From assembly GCF_032062135.1 (NCBI RefSeq), contig NC_092859.1, positions 46,679,791-46,743,790 of the forward strand: a stretch of 64,000 bases of DNA, in the 5' to 3' direction. Positions within the stretch are counted from its first letter, which is position 1; each line of letters begins with the position of its first letter. This stretch comes from Pyxicephalus adspersus. Lineage: Eukaryota; Chordata; Amphibia; Anura; Pyxicephalidae. The position numbers were made by a program, and so were the translations under genes. This document shows, piece after piece, positions 48,945 through 60,839 of this stretch. The notes under the pieces are model-generated. The model was not told the origin of the DNA and searched no databases. It was given only the letters and a program-made list of their open reading frames with translations.

Positions 48945-51900
48945 GCCCGGGGGGACGTGGCTACGCAATGGACGAGTGAGTGAGCAGGGCTCAGTGTGAT
49001 CTCCGCAGCTACCAGGACTTTTTATGCAGTCATAATCTGCTTTTTCAAACCCCAAAGCGATCCTGTCACGGTCCCTCCCGTGACTGAGGGTAGAAGATCT
49101 GAGAGACTCGCTGCACTTGAGGTTATCTGACAGTCTCTTTGCTTTCACTTGTTTCAGTGTTGTTGTTGGCGATGACCACACCTCTGGTCTCAGCTGCAGC
49201 TTGTTATCATTACTATTCCTCTATTTAGCCTGGCCTTACACTTCAGGTAATGCGGTTGATATTCTCTGCTTGGAGGTGGAAGAGCTGGTGTGTGCTCCTC
49301 TTCTGAGCTCCTGCTCATCCATTTTCTATTGAAGATAAGTTTACTTCTCTTGGTATTTTGTTGTTACCCTTTGCTCATTGTTACTAGGCCTCAGGGAGAC
49401 GCTGGTTCGTTCATCTGGGAAGGAACCAGTAGTCTCATACCCTGTCACTACTCCTAGGGCATTTCAGAGCTTCCAGGGTCTAGGTTCCAGAGTATGAAAC
49501 CTCCCACCTTCAGGGTCTATTCATACTGACAGGAGTCAGGACTAGAGTTAGGGTTTCTGTAGGTGGTGACCATTTCCCTCTCCCTAGCTTGGAGGTCTAG
49601 TCCCTTGTCATTATCTTCCTGTTTACATTCTTGTGTTCCTCTCCTCCCCCCCTTACCCCGTGATAGATCTCTTACCTCATGTCTAAGTCCAGGGGAGCAA
49701 AGAAGTCAGCTGGTCGTCCGACTCTGCTGAAATATTTCCCTCCGGAGCAGCCGGAGTCCAGTGAGTCCTCACCAGACAAGATGGCCCCTGCCCCTGCAGC
49801 TGCCTCACACCACGAGGACGGAGAAGATGTGGAGCTGGATGCAACCTCATCCCAGCCTTCGGTTAGTGGGGGTTCTCTCCTGTCTCCCCTTCACATCCTC
49901 CAACGCTGACAGCACTCTCAGAGGGGGGATCTGTCTCCCCCTCCCAGCTGCAGCTACCAGCTGATTTGCAGGCTCGTCTGCACTTCAGTACCACAAAGGA
50001 TGAATTCTCCTCCCTAGTCCAGCGTGTTGAAGGGACTGTGAAGAGGCAGTTGGATTCATTCCAGCAACAAATTATAACTATTGAAAGGAAAGTGGCCTCA
50101 CTAGAATCAACCTCATCACAAGCACTCTCCAGGATGACAGCACTGGAGTCTTCGCTATCGCAAGTACAATCTATACTGTCTAATTTGTCACTTAGGATTG
50201 ATGACCAGAAAAATAGGGGCCGTCACAAAAACTTACGGCTAAAAGTTATCCCTAAAGCCCCAACAAATGCGGAGTTACGATCAACAGTGCAAACCATACT
50301 TAATTTGACCTTAGACCGGTCCGTTGGGGGACATATTGAACTTGACATAGAGTGGGTCCAAGACGTGGGGCCAACAGTGACAGATATCGCAAGCTCTTTT
50401 CACACTTTTTACCATCGTTTATACAACCTTCACCCAAAAGATACTCTGAATCAAGGTGATCCCAAGTTACCCAAAATCATAGAGTACTTGGAACAATCAC
50501 AGCTCCCTAAAATCTGGGACGAAGCTCGAGATCTATTAGATAAACCTATTATTTTAGAACAGCTTCAGGCAGCTGTTTCTCAAGCAGCCTCTAGTAAAGC
50601 TCCAAGGCCAGATGTGTTCACTCTGACTTATTACAAAAAATACTTTGATACCCTCTAATACCCCCTAACTGATCGATACCTTTAATGCTATCTCACAGGG
50701 TCACATGCCTACTCCTGATACCCTATCTGCGCATATCCCTGTGATTTTTAAAGCCAGATAAAAACCCCCAGGCCTGTTCGAGTTATCGACCAATTTTGTT
50801 GCTAAATTGCGACTTGAAGCTCTTTACGGCTATTCTTGCCCATAGGTTATCCCCTGTGCCTAGCGATATTGTCTTGTGTGGCTTTCTTCCACACCGTGAA
50901 GCCAGAGATAACACTATAAGAACACAAAATGTCATTGACTATGCTCATTCACGAGGTATCCCCCTAATGTTCCTGTCCACTGACTCGAAGAAAGCATTCA
51001 ACAGGGTCAGTTGGACCTTTCTCTATGCAACCCTACAACATCTGGGTCTCCCCGAGCGTCTCCAGCAGTGGATCAATGCTCTATACACGACTTCAGTAGC
51101 GACGATTAGAATTATTGGGAAACTGTGAGGTACTGGCGCATATAACTGCTCTCTACAAAGCTTAAATAGGAAAGCAAAGGCACCAGCGGGACCCCAAGGC
51201 ATTGGGGACCCGCAGGCTTAGCAATCCAATGCTGCTCTCAACTATCCCATCCCTTCTGCAGCAGACACTAGCATCCGGAAGGTGCGTGTCTAAGATGGTG
51301 CCCACAGCTCTGGCTACACACGTGGCAGTACAGTCGGCTCCCTCCCCTCCTTCGTCCCCCTCCCTCCCTCATCAGAGCCTGTTTGTCAGGAGCTACCTGT
51401 CCTGACCTCCTCTTCCCTTTCAGGCTCTTCAGAACTAATGGAAGAAGATATGAGCATCCAACAAATTTTAAAGGGAGGGGATCCCTCAGGATCTACAGGT
51501 AGTACCACACATTGCACAGGAGAACCTTTGCATGATTCTTCAGCTTTCAACCCACCACCTACAGCTGGGCTACCTGCCACACTACAGCAATCCACCACCA
51601 GCAGCGTGACTGCTCCTCATCACTGTGGAGATGACATCATAACCCCCTCCAGGAGATTAATCACAGTGCACGCCCGCACCACAGGAACCAGGACTCCCAA
51701 CTCTGAGATCGGACACCACACCAATGTTGCACATGGCTTGTTTTCTGCATTTCCATCTGCCAGGGCATCGCCCGACTTTACCTCTCCAGTGGCAACACCT
51801 TTAGGCCCCACTCCATACCAGGGAAGAATTTCACCAACTTATCTACGGGGTCAAGGAGGCATGTCAGGCTGGGATTCACATCTTTTGGGGTGACCAACCT

Positions 51901-52848
51901 TCTCTGGCTGGGGAAGTAGACGCCATAGATGAGGATATACAAGCTGCTAAATCAGTGATTACCCAGCTACAGGAACGCATCCACTCCCGGGAATAAGGAA
52001 ATAGAGAGTTTTGCCACCAATTGGAAGATTTAGATAACAAAAGGTGACGTCACAATATAGGGGTTCCTGGCCTGCCTAAGGCTACATCTGCTGCTGATCT
52101 TCCACTAGTTTTATAATAAACTGATCTTTTTTGGGCGTACAGCCTTAATAAAGGTGTCAATACTCCAGAAATTGCTTTATCTTTTTGAAACGCTGACAGT
52201 CCCTATCCCTCTTCCTGTACTGAAACATCTCCAGGCGAACGTACTAAATTTATTTGGGCCTATAGGACACATCGACTATCTAAAACTGTCCTAAAATCTC
52301 CTCTGACATAGTTTTTATATACATCCCTACTGCCTGACAACTCAAATATGAGGATGACCACGCCATGGCACTCGAAGGGCACTTTTCATTTTTAGACAAA
52401 TTATACAGAGGACATGCAAGTTGCTCCCCTTTCAGGAACTACAAGAGAATTTAGAATTACGCACCAAGGCATATTATACCTATCTACAAATACAAAATTT
52501 TGCCAATTCAGTTACCAGAGGGATGGGTTTTAACACTCTTACCCTCTTTGAGGGGGCATGCATAGGAAGGCCGGGCAGAACAGGACTAATATCTGACATA
52601 TATTAGATATTGGCGGGGGCGGGTACAGGTACTCTAGTGCTCCACTCCTATATGCATAAATGGGAAGCCACCTTAGGTAGACCAATTTCGATGGAGATAT
52701 GGCAAATAATTTGGGACCGTGCCCCAAAGAGCTCTTGGTGCACCATTACGCCAGAGCGATTGCATGCTGTATACCCATCTGCAAATAGTTCTTGCTGGAG
52801 GTGTGGGGGAGAAGTGGGAACGCTAATACACATTCTTTAGGATTACCG
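48945..52848 (+). mobile_element. L1-type LINE remnants (composite, ORF1-ORF2)
   Basis: The 5' leader (GGGGGGACGTGGC near 48949) is interrupted by a solo LTR. ORF1-like text starts MSKSRGAKKS at 49679. A 230-codon frame (49966-50658) joins a coiled-coil ORF1 region ending KNRGRHKNLRLKV to ORF2-type FHTFYHRLYN text. Reverse-transcriptase wording follows at 50796-51128 (FLPHREARDN, STDSKKAFNRVSW). A second ORF1-like stretch (51438-52080, ending QLEDLDNKR after a break) and an ORF2 C-terminal piece (52421-52840, CWRCGGEVGTLIHIL) follow. Several stops and shifts make it inactive. The repeated ORF1 text suggests two L1 copies overlapping head to tail. Confidence 0.78.
49064..49665. mobile_element. 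solo LTR inside the L1 5' region
   Basis: A 602-bp block that begins TGTCACGG and ends CCGTGATA, short inverted ends of LTR type with the last CA changed to TA. The flanks GATCC (49059-49063) and GATCT (49666-49670) fit a 5-bp target duplication with one change. L1 leader text continues on both sides. There are no internal retroelement genes, so it is a recombined single LTR. Strand cannot be set. Confidence 0.68.
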
Positions 52849-52850
52849 TA

Positions 52851-52926
52851 TTTTTCGGACCATAAGACGCACTTTTTTTCCCCCGAAAGTGGGGGGAAAA
52901 TCAGGGTGCGTCTTATGGTCCGAATG
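52851..52926. repeat. short perfect-arm palindrome
   Basis: TTTTTCGGACCATAAGACGC and its reverse complement GCGTCTTATGGTCCGAA face each other across a C/G-rich loop. This foldback phrase is widespread in vertebrate genomes and is probably a miniature DNA transposon. It abuts the L1 end. Confidence 0.7.
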
Positions 52927-52929
52927 CAT

Positions 52930-55575
52930 ATTTTTTTACTTATGGGTTTAACAGGGTGCTAAAAACATTCCTCAGAGATTTTGATCTATGCTGACAAGCA
53001 CCACATAGTTGGTGCAATTTTGTTGGCTGCACATGCATGATGTGAATCTGCTATTCCATCACATCCCAAAGATGACCTACTGGATTGAAATCTGGTGCAT
53101 AATCTGGTGACTGGTGTAGAGGCAATTACAGTACAGTGAACTCCTTGTCATGGTCTACACAGTTTGAGATGATTTGCACTCCCTAAAGTGTGCCAAAGTG
53201 TGTTCTCTACACTATTACACCAGCAGCTGTTGCTACAAAACAGAACATACAACAAAAGAAAAAAAAACAAAACAGAACAAAATTCATGCTTTTATGTCGT
53301 TGACACCAAATTTTGACTCCATTTCACAGGAGAAATCAGGTTTTATTAAAATATATTGTTACTATGTTGATGAAGGGTATGATGACTCCTACAAATGATA
53401 GGAAAGGGATGTTAAATCCTTATTCCAGACAAACATCTGAATAAACAGATAAAGTAGATAAAACATTTCTATTCCTTTACTCCTGAGATTTACACTGGAT
53501 TATTATTATTATTATTAAACAGGATTTATATAGCGCCAACATATTACGCAGCGCTGTACATTAAATAGGGATTGCAAATGACAGACTAATATAAAAACAT
53601 TTAAACAGCGCAAACATTTTTTTTTAGGGCTATGGGTAATGTGTGTGCCATTAGAAAGAATGATTTTTTAGGGAAACAGTGACTTTTAATGCAAGCTCGC
53701 CAGTGTAAAGCTGCCGGAGATGCGCGGCCTTGGCCGCGAGCTTTTTCAGTTGAATAGCGCGATCGCGTACGATTTCGGATCGCGAATACGAATGCGCGAC
53801 CGATAATCCGATTCTGCTTGATGAATCAGGGGCATATGTGTTAACTTTTCTTTGCCTGTACTGGACATTAAATAAGAAATAATTCCTGCCAGTCAAAACT
53901 GCATATTTAAACATGTTTTAGATGTTAATGTTTGTTTGTATTTGGTAGTTCATATTGATACAAATAGGTACAGGATTTTCATTTGTACATACAAATGCTT
54001 CCTAATGTTAAACTTACGTGTGCAGTCTTGATACTAACTTCTTTTATTTTGCTGTCCTGCAGACCACATAGGAAAAGAGGAAGTATAAATAACCAGTTAG
54101 GGTGAGCTCGGAGTACGTTCTAGAATCGTGTTGCCACTGCAGTAAAAACCCAGGATCTGACTGTGGCATGTTACAAATATGCCCGTGTTACTAAACTGCA
54201 TTGCACAAACTAAAGAACTTTCTAAATAAGTCAAATATACTGTATGTATTTTAACTGTGTATTACCAAAATCATTTTAGTTTAAATGACAACAAATCTAT
54301 GCCTTACCAAAAAAAAAAAAATTCCCCTACCTGCTTAATATATGCAGCAAACATATTTTTATATCGATAGTTAAACATGTTCTCACGCATTGTAGATGTT
54401 ATGTTCATATTCAGCATGTGATGACTGAAAAGAAAAAAAACATTATTTTCAATAAATATTATCTTATATGATATTTACAGGCATGTAAAAAGCGTACATC
54501 TTAATAGAACTTCTTCAACTAGATACATACATATTTAGCACATAGTAAATAAAATAAAGGGAGCATCTGCAAAATGATATTGATATTTATTTAGGAAAGC
54601 AACACCAATTAAAATGGAACTATAGTTCAGCATTTAAAAATTGCGAACAGGCAAGATTTTTGTTGCGGACAGGACAGCTGATGTCCCTTCAAAAAAACAT
54701 ACCTGTCTGTTTGCAATTTTTTTCTTTAAAGTACACTGAGCTGCGCATGCAATGTAGGATGCTGAGATACGGTGGGTATCCTGGCATTCTTGCGGCTTCC
54801 AGGACTGAATTAACTTCTCTGTGCATCTGTTGGGATTTATGTCACCTCAGTCTGGCCAATGAAGATGGCCAAAAATCTGACACCTGGAGGAAGACCAGAT
54901 GAAGGTTATATATACCCATGACTGAGCATGAAATTACAGGAACCTTTGACAACCTTTTTTTAATTCTAAGAAAAGCCAAATAATGAATTGTGTATGATAC
55001 TATATAATACTATATGTGTATTCCAAATGTTACCAATGTATTCTATATACTGTATTCTAGAGTCCTCCTTTAAAGATGAGAACAATATAAAACATATTAT
55101 TTTATCGGTCTTCTTAGCAATAGTCTGACAGTTCAACCATACAGTGCTGAATAAAAATCAAATGATCACACTAATTTATTGGCAATCACTCTCCCTCTCC
55201 TTTTCTGCTTTTTGCTTGTGAAAGTTTCCCAGGCAAGAGAAGTGACTGAATATAATGAAACCAAGTACTGATGTCTTCTGTTCATGTAATTGTGGAATTG
55301 TGAAACATTCAAAGACACTTTAATCTTCTGTTGAATTCTCACTAGTTCAAACACTTGGAAGAATAACATGAATGTATTCATTCAAACATGAATGTATGCC
55401 AAAGAAAATAATTACTACACACTACTACTAAACATCTAACACTAGTTATCACCATTACACGGTGGATTCAAACACCATAACATTTTTCATATATTTTATA
55501 TGTAAATATTTAGCAAAAGAGGGCTTACTTTGGTAAGTGTAGAAGAAACAGATTAGAAACAGAGTGGGTACTGGG
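52930..55575. other. repeat-rich non-coding interval
   Basis: No host gene. Text near 53040-53130 (ATCACATCCCAAAGATGACC, then GAAATCTGGTG) resembles an interspersed repeat I have seen in vertebrates but cannot classify. An ATT microsatellite with a TATATAGCGCCAACATATT repeat lies at 53496-53580. A locally GC-rich segment with paired CGCG and GATCGCG words lies at 53690-53830. Confidence 0.45.
53496..53580. repeat. ATT microsatellite plus common amphibian interspersed repeat
   Basis: ATT units (53496-53515) run into TATATAGCGCCAACATATTA and CGCAGCGCTGTACATTAAAT, wording found many times in frog genomes. Family name not certain. Confidence 0.6.
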
Positions 55576-56564
55576 ATTTCTGGTAGTGGAGTCGGTAGAT
55601 AAATCCTTCAAACTCCGACTCTCTGACTCCTCTGTATTTACTGTGTTTCTCATTTTATCTCAATCACACTTTTGCATTCAAACTTCACAAAAAAATTTTG
55701 ACCCCCTAATTATTCATAAATCAATGAATTTATTATAAATTAAATACAACACAATATTTTTACCATAAAAGTTTTTACCAAGAAACATTAATAAAAATAT
55801 ATGAAAATAAATTCATGATTAGTCAAAATATTATTTTTTTTACTTTTTATAATTTTAAAATTAAATTTCAGGGATTTATATTTTAGGATACCAATATTAT
55901 TCATCTTTTGATCTTCAAATTTATTAGCTTTATATTTAGTACTGTCCTTACCCTTATGGCCAGAGAATTAAGTAATGCAGAACGTCAAAGAGTGGTAGAC
56001 CGTTATCTGAATGGAAGTGATGCCTCCCAGATAGTAACGGTTTTGGGTTGTAATCGTAAAACCATAACCAAAATTATTAAGACCTATGAATCTTCAGGTA
56101 GAGTGGAAAAATTACAAAAGGAGGTCTGAGAAATTCAAAGTTGGATGAAGCTCATAAGGAGGAGTTACACAACTTAATGTCTGAAGATTGCGGAATAATC
56201 CCCAGGGAAATGAATTTGGAATTATTGTATCTATTTCAACAATAGATAAACACATTAATAAATTGCAATGGTCATTAACCCCCCTAGTGCTCTAATTCTG
56301 TCAGATTTTTGATGCAAAAAGTGATCCTATTTTTTTTGCATAGAAATTTTTGTTTATATTGTGGGCCTGTAATTTTTAGGATTAACTCCCGGGTATAATA
56401 ATTATATTTATTTATTATATTATAATCATAAATTCTAATTATAATACATAATTATAAAAAATAATGAAATAATAGACCACAACAGTGTAATTTACCTGCA
56501 TAAAACAAAATAAAAAATGTATTTTAGGATATGTTCTTTTATAGTGTGAAGGTGGCAAGTAATA

Positions 56565-56825
56565 TGTTAGCTAACACAGAGCAGCATATACGTTTGCATA
56601 AAAAAAAAAAAATTTAGCAAAAAGATTTAAAAAGTTAGCAAAACACAGAGCAGCACACATGTTGGCAAAAAAAATAAGCAAAAATTTTCTAAAAGTTAGC
56701 AAACAGAGCAGCACACATGTTGGCAAAAAAAATTTGCAAAAAATGTTCTAAAAGTTAGCAAACACAGAGCAGCATACATGTTGGCATAAAAAAAAATAGC
56801 AAAAAATTTCAAAAAGTTAGTTAAC
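56565..56825. repeat. tandem repeat of about 60 bp, four copies
   Basis: Four units each contain AGTTAGCAAACACAGAGCAGC-like text and CATGTTGGCAAAAAAAA, with small length changes in the A-runs. The array ends where the piggyBac-type reading frame ends. Confidence 0.75.
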
Positions 56826-57125
56826 TTCATCGGTCAAAAACAACTTCAGGTATGCCAGGGGGTCGTCGCATTCAGCCTCAATTTTCATCCCAGGTGCGCC
56901 GGTAAATAGAAATCTTGGCGGTGCTGCCTGGTCCGCATCAAGGTCAATAGGACACCATGTGAGCACAGGTTCAGAATCGTCGCTCAGTTCACTTTCGCTG
57001 TCTGATGACAAATTTCCTGGTGAATCGCTATCGATCGATTTCACAAGGGACTCCAAATCGCTGTCGCTGCTTTCAAATTCCTCCAAAACAGCGCTTGCGC
57101 TGGCGAGATGTCGTTTGGATGCCAT
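56817..57125 (-). pseudogene. piggyBac transposase N-terminal fragment
   Basis: 102 codons from ATG. An acidic serine-rich leader (residues about 18-53: SSDSD, DSESELSDDSE) is followed by FTGAPGMKIEAECDDPLAYL and FLTDEV. This matches the conserved opening of piggyBac transposases (FTGxPG, then a DP and an F-L-DE segment). The DDD catalytic region is absent, since tandem repeats begin at once. In an intact element it would cut and paste at TTAA. Confidence 0.66.
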
Positions 57126-57399
57126 GCGGTCTCCAGCAAACAGTCAGGAACATCAAGGTCAAAGACAAAGTGATGAAATGATACATTCAGGAAGTGATTT
57201 ATAGGTGATCAAAAGGTCAGATCAAGGTCAGGGCTAATAGTGGGCAAAATGTAAATCAGGGCACTGGGCAGTGATGCTTGGTGTACTACAATGTGTATTT
57301 GTACTTTTATTGTATGTTATTGTGTGTATTTCACTGTAAAAAAAATTTAAAAGCAGATTACATAGTAATCTGCTTTTAAATTTCCCGCCCCCACAATCC

Positions 57400-57720
57400 A
57401 TCACTCCACCGCATCACCCAGAAGATGTCACACATCTTGCCAGGTGATGCGGTGGGGATATCCCCACCCTGCTTCATTCCCCTGCTCGCATTTCCCGGAG
57501 GCTGATCTCCGGGTTATGCGGTGGGGATGTCCCTACCTCGCTCACTCTCCTTCTTGCATCACCCGGAGATCAGCCTTCGGGAGATGCGAGCAGGGGAATG
57601 AAGCAGGGCGGGGACATCCCCACCGCATCACCCAGAGATCAGCCTCTGGGAGATGCAAGCAGGGAGCAGCTGCAGTAGATCCAGGGGGTGCTGCCAGCGG
57701 GAAATCTCCGCTGGTATAAC
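57400..57720. repeat. GC-rich inverted and direct repeats inside PB-d
   Basis: Units built on CATCACCCGGAGATCAGCC and GGGGAATGAAGCAGGG recur in both orientations, giving an extended foldback of high GC content, against the AT-rich background. Short frames here are artefacts of the repeats. Confidence 0.7.
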
Positions 57721-58122
57721 CCCCTGGATTTACTAATGGTGATCGCATCTGAAGTTAGATGTGATGCACCATTCAGAAATCCTGCATGGGGGGCACCATG
57801 CAGAAATCTTGCATGAAATCCTCCGTCGGGGCCACACCCCCAACGGAGAAGCGCCCCGCCATCACAGCGGGATCGTGCGATCGCCGCTGGAGAGCGGGGC
57901 CAAGGTAAGAGGGACCCCCAAAGTTACCCTGAGTGTAACTCGGGGTTACTGCTTTTTACAATTTTTCCCACCCCGAGTCACACTCGGGAATACCGCTAGG
58001 GGGGTAAAAAGAACTCCTGCAAGGCACAATGATTCCCACTCTCTTCAATAGAGGCTTAGCTATGCTATTAAAATCCTTGATCTTATTTGCTAAGGAAGAC
58101 GGAAAAATCATCTACTTTCTTG

Positions 58123-59706
58123 TTTCAATAAAATTTTAATAGTTTTCAAAAAATATACACATACAATAAACGTGACTCACAGATCAAACAGTATAAACAA
58201 AAAAACAGTGTACATAAAAAAAACATTATCTGCAAAAATGAAGTCTCTCAATGTGGCCGTAAAATTACCAAATATACACTGGCACATAAACAAAACAAAT
58301 GGGGAGAAGAAAAATCGACCATCCGCCCACTCATGGTAAGAAAAGAACTATCAAAATCTGCAGGCATATAGTGCTCAATCCATGGATCCCACACCTTTCT
58401 GAAAATATGCAAAACATTCTGGAGTCTAATCACCATATTTTCCTTGATCATATACCACAATATCTTTTTTTTTTTCATTTGTGCCACAGTGGGCATGCTA
58501 GACCACCAAGATTTAGCTAGGGTTTGCTTGCCGTCAGTAAGTACAGAGGACATAAGGCGAAACTGACTCTTGGTGATTCCCTGGGGGTGCAGCATCAAAA
58601 GGGCTTCAAGCAGATCCTTGTGGATACCTCTGTCCACTATAGTATATATAATTTGATAGACATCAGTCCAGAACTGCTTGATTTTGGGGTATTGCCACCA
58701 AATGTGGTGATATCAAGGACGCCTCTATAGTGACCCACAGGGGTGCCTGCTTACAGCATGGTAAGCTGTTACAGGGCTAGTTGAGCGGCCTGGTAACAGT
58801 AGTGAATGTTAGGGACCGACAGGCCACCATGAGACTTTGGGTAATATAGAATTCGTTTGGCCACTCTGGGCCTACTGTTTCCCCAAATGAACTTGAAAAA
58901 TACTTGCTGTAGAGACCTGAGCATCAGACACTCTTTGGTTTGGTAATAGTGGAACACAATCACAATGTCATGTGGCGGGCCCTTAGTTTGGTGTTTGGTG
59001 AGGGTTTTGTGAATAGAATCCATCTCTAACCGGTCTATGGGAATGTCTGGTACCAACTCCTGTAATAATGCAGTGACCGTGGAGTTTAGATCCACTATCA
59101 ATCTCTTAGCCCCCGTATCCTTATATTAGCGCGGTGTGCCGTTATCCATGTCCTCCAATTTATAATGGAGACCTTGGATGTCTGATTTCAGGGAACCTAT
59201 ATCCTCCTCATGGCCTTCCAGGACAGTAGCGGTATCATGCATACGCCCATCTAACTCCGATGTGCAGTGGTAAAGCTCCCTAAAATCCTGTGAAAAGTGA
59301 TCCACCAACTTCTTAAACTGTGCATCTAGGGCTTCGTGCAACATAACGTTTTAGCCAAGAGATCTGGGGCCTCAGGGGGTCGGGCTGCACTGGCACTGTA
59401 GGGAGAGCAGGAGAGCCCTGTAGGGAAATTCTGACTCACTAGGCGGAGGACCTGAAGCCACGCTGTTCTCTGGGCTGCCAGGTGCCATCTTGGCAGTAAC
59501 ACTCTGCAGTGCTGCTGCTCTGCCCTGACGCACTGCCTTTTATTTTGCTGGGAACGAAACCCCATCTCCTCCTGATGATCCTGAGAAGCTGTGGTACAAG
59601 AAGGGCGGTGCTGCGCTCGGTGCTCGTGGCAATTTTTTTGGCGGCTATCTATCAGAGCGAAGCTCAATTGGCTGCCATCACCGAGCACAGCGCATGTGCA
59701 CTGAAA
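58123..59706 (-). mobile_element. internally deleted L1-type LINE with 14-bp target duplication
   Basis: Flanked by identical CATCTACTTTCTTG at 58109-58122 and 59707-59720. The 3' end is on the left (58248-58637 carries ORF2p C-terminal wording such as WWSSMPTVAQMKKKKI). An ORF1-type coiled coil (LEGHEEDIGSLKSDIQGL) lies at 59126-59344, with a GC-rich leader to the right. In 58769-59101 the ORF1p end (PIDRLEMDSIHKTL) runs straight into ORF2p text (FFKFIWGNSRPRVAKRILYY) in one frame. The missing centre includes the reverse transcriptase, so the copy is nonautonomous. Confidence 0.83.
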
Positions 59707-60839
59707 CATCTACTTTCTTGATGAAGTAGGTTTTAACATCTCAATGAGAACCAAAAGGGGAAGATTTCCCATTGGGCAAAGGGCGATGCATGTTGTGGCT
59801 GGAGTACATTTGAGAAATGATTCAATTTGTTGTGTGAGGAAAAAAAATGGCACCCTCCACTTTAAGTCACACACACGAGCATTTAATCAAGAAGCATTCC
59901 TCATTTTTATTGATAAAATTTTGAATGTTTTTAGTGAAAAGAGTGTTCAGCGTGCCATCCTAATTATGGATAATGTCCCCTTTCATAAAACTAGCAAGGT
60001 AAAGCGCTTGGTTGAAAGTAAGGGACACCAACTCCTATTTTTACCACCATACTCTCCATTTCTTAATCTTGTTGGGAGCATGTTCTCTAAATGGAAATAA
60101 GTAGTAAGAAATAGGCTAATTAATTCGGGTGCTTTATTAGAAAGCATCAATAGTGTATTTTTAACAATAAGTAGGCAGGATTGCTCAAATTATTATACAA
60201 AAATGTTTAGCTTTTTGCCTAAATACCTAAAGAGGAGAAAGCATTAATGAATAATAAATCATTTAATTATTACATATTTGTATTTAATGTTTCTTGAGAA
60301 AAACGTTTATGGTATAAATATTGTGTTATATTTAATTTTATAATAAATTTATTGATTTATAAAAAATAAGGGTGACATTTTTTTTTGTGAAGTTTGGTTG
60401 CAACAGTGTGAAGTTTGAATGCAAAAGTGTAACGATTAAATAAATAACCCTGTAATATGCTAATGTATTTTCCATGTTCCATGTTGATTGAAGGAAGGCA
60501 ACATACAGACCATTTAACTACTGAACTACTGGCTAGGAAGCTGACACTCTACTGTATTCGCCAGTTTAAACAAAAGACAAAAAAACTGAAAAAATAAGAT
60601 TTATTGTTTTTATCAAGTGGCTATAAAGTAGTAGCATAGCATGCATAAAAATCAGGAACAGGAACTTTACCAGTTTAAAAATATAACCACATTCTTTGGT
60701 AATTTTAAAACAAAAACAAAGCCTAACTACATGAACAAAAACAAAAGCTGAAAAACCTAAACAGTTTATATATTAAACTTGGAATATAGCTGTAGAGTAG
60801 AATAGCTGTTAAATGCGATTCAAAACTAACTCAATGTAG

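Larger units (their letters stand above)
56279..58004 (-). mobile_element. piggyBac-type element PB-d, nested in the Tc1-type element
   Basis: Starts CCCCCCTAG directly after TTAA (56275-56278). Ends CTAGGGGGG before TAAA (58005-58008), a one-base variant of the target. CCCTAG-type termini and the TTAA target indicate piggyBac. On the minus strand it carries the start of a piggyBac transposase (56817-57125). Most of the catalytic part is missing; repeats replace it. It interrupts the Tc1-type transposase. Confidence 0.75.
55956..60247 (+). pseudogene. Tc1/mariner-type transposase, split and inactive
   Basis: The N-terminal part (55956-56129) starts MARELSNAERQRVVDRYLNG and is a helix-turn-helix DNA-binding region (LGCNRKTITKIIKTY). 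The frame then degrades and is cut at 56278 by a piggyBac-type element. The catalytic part resumes after the L1. A DEVGF segment with the first aspartate lies at the L1 junction (about 59720). MDNVPFH (near 59965) supplies the second aspartate. In LPPYSPFLNLVGSMF the third acidic residue, normally E or D, is G. A TAA at 60098 precedes the last 50 codons. Loss of the third catalytic acid and the splits make it inactive. Confidence 0.78.
55641..60452 (+). mobile_element. Tc1/mariner-superfamily transposon with two nested insertions
   Basis: Flanked by TA at 55639-55640 and 60453-60454, the target of this superfamily. Terminal inverted repeats of about 170 bp include TTTTGCATTCAAACTTCAC on both sides. 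The right arm has an extra block of about 21 bp containing a second AAACTTCAC. Inside are the two halves of a transposase. Removing the piggyBac-type (56279-58004) and L1 (58123-59706) insertions leaves about 1.5 kb, a normal size. The insertion lies near the end of the hAT element. Confidence 0.8.

Noticed and set aside
51438..51893. 151-codon frame as a host gene
   Set aside because: Low-complexity T/P/S-rich text within the L1 block, followed by ORF1-like wording; treated as a likely L1 ORF1 leader.
54660..54902. 80-codon plus-strand frame
   Set aside because: No recognisable domain or splice context; the surrounding text reads like an interspersed repeat.
56565..56825. Repeat array as a CRISPR-like locus
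   Set aside because: Units are contiguous with no unique spacers, lie inside a piggyBac element, and the genome is eukaryotic.
57444..57748. Open frames of 68-91 codons in both strands
   Set aside because: They come from GC-rich inverted repeats and read the same short phrase several times.
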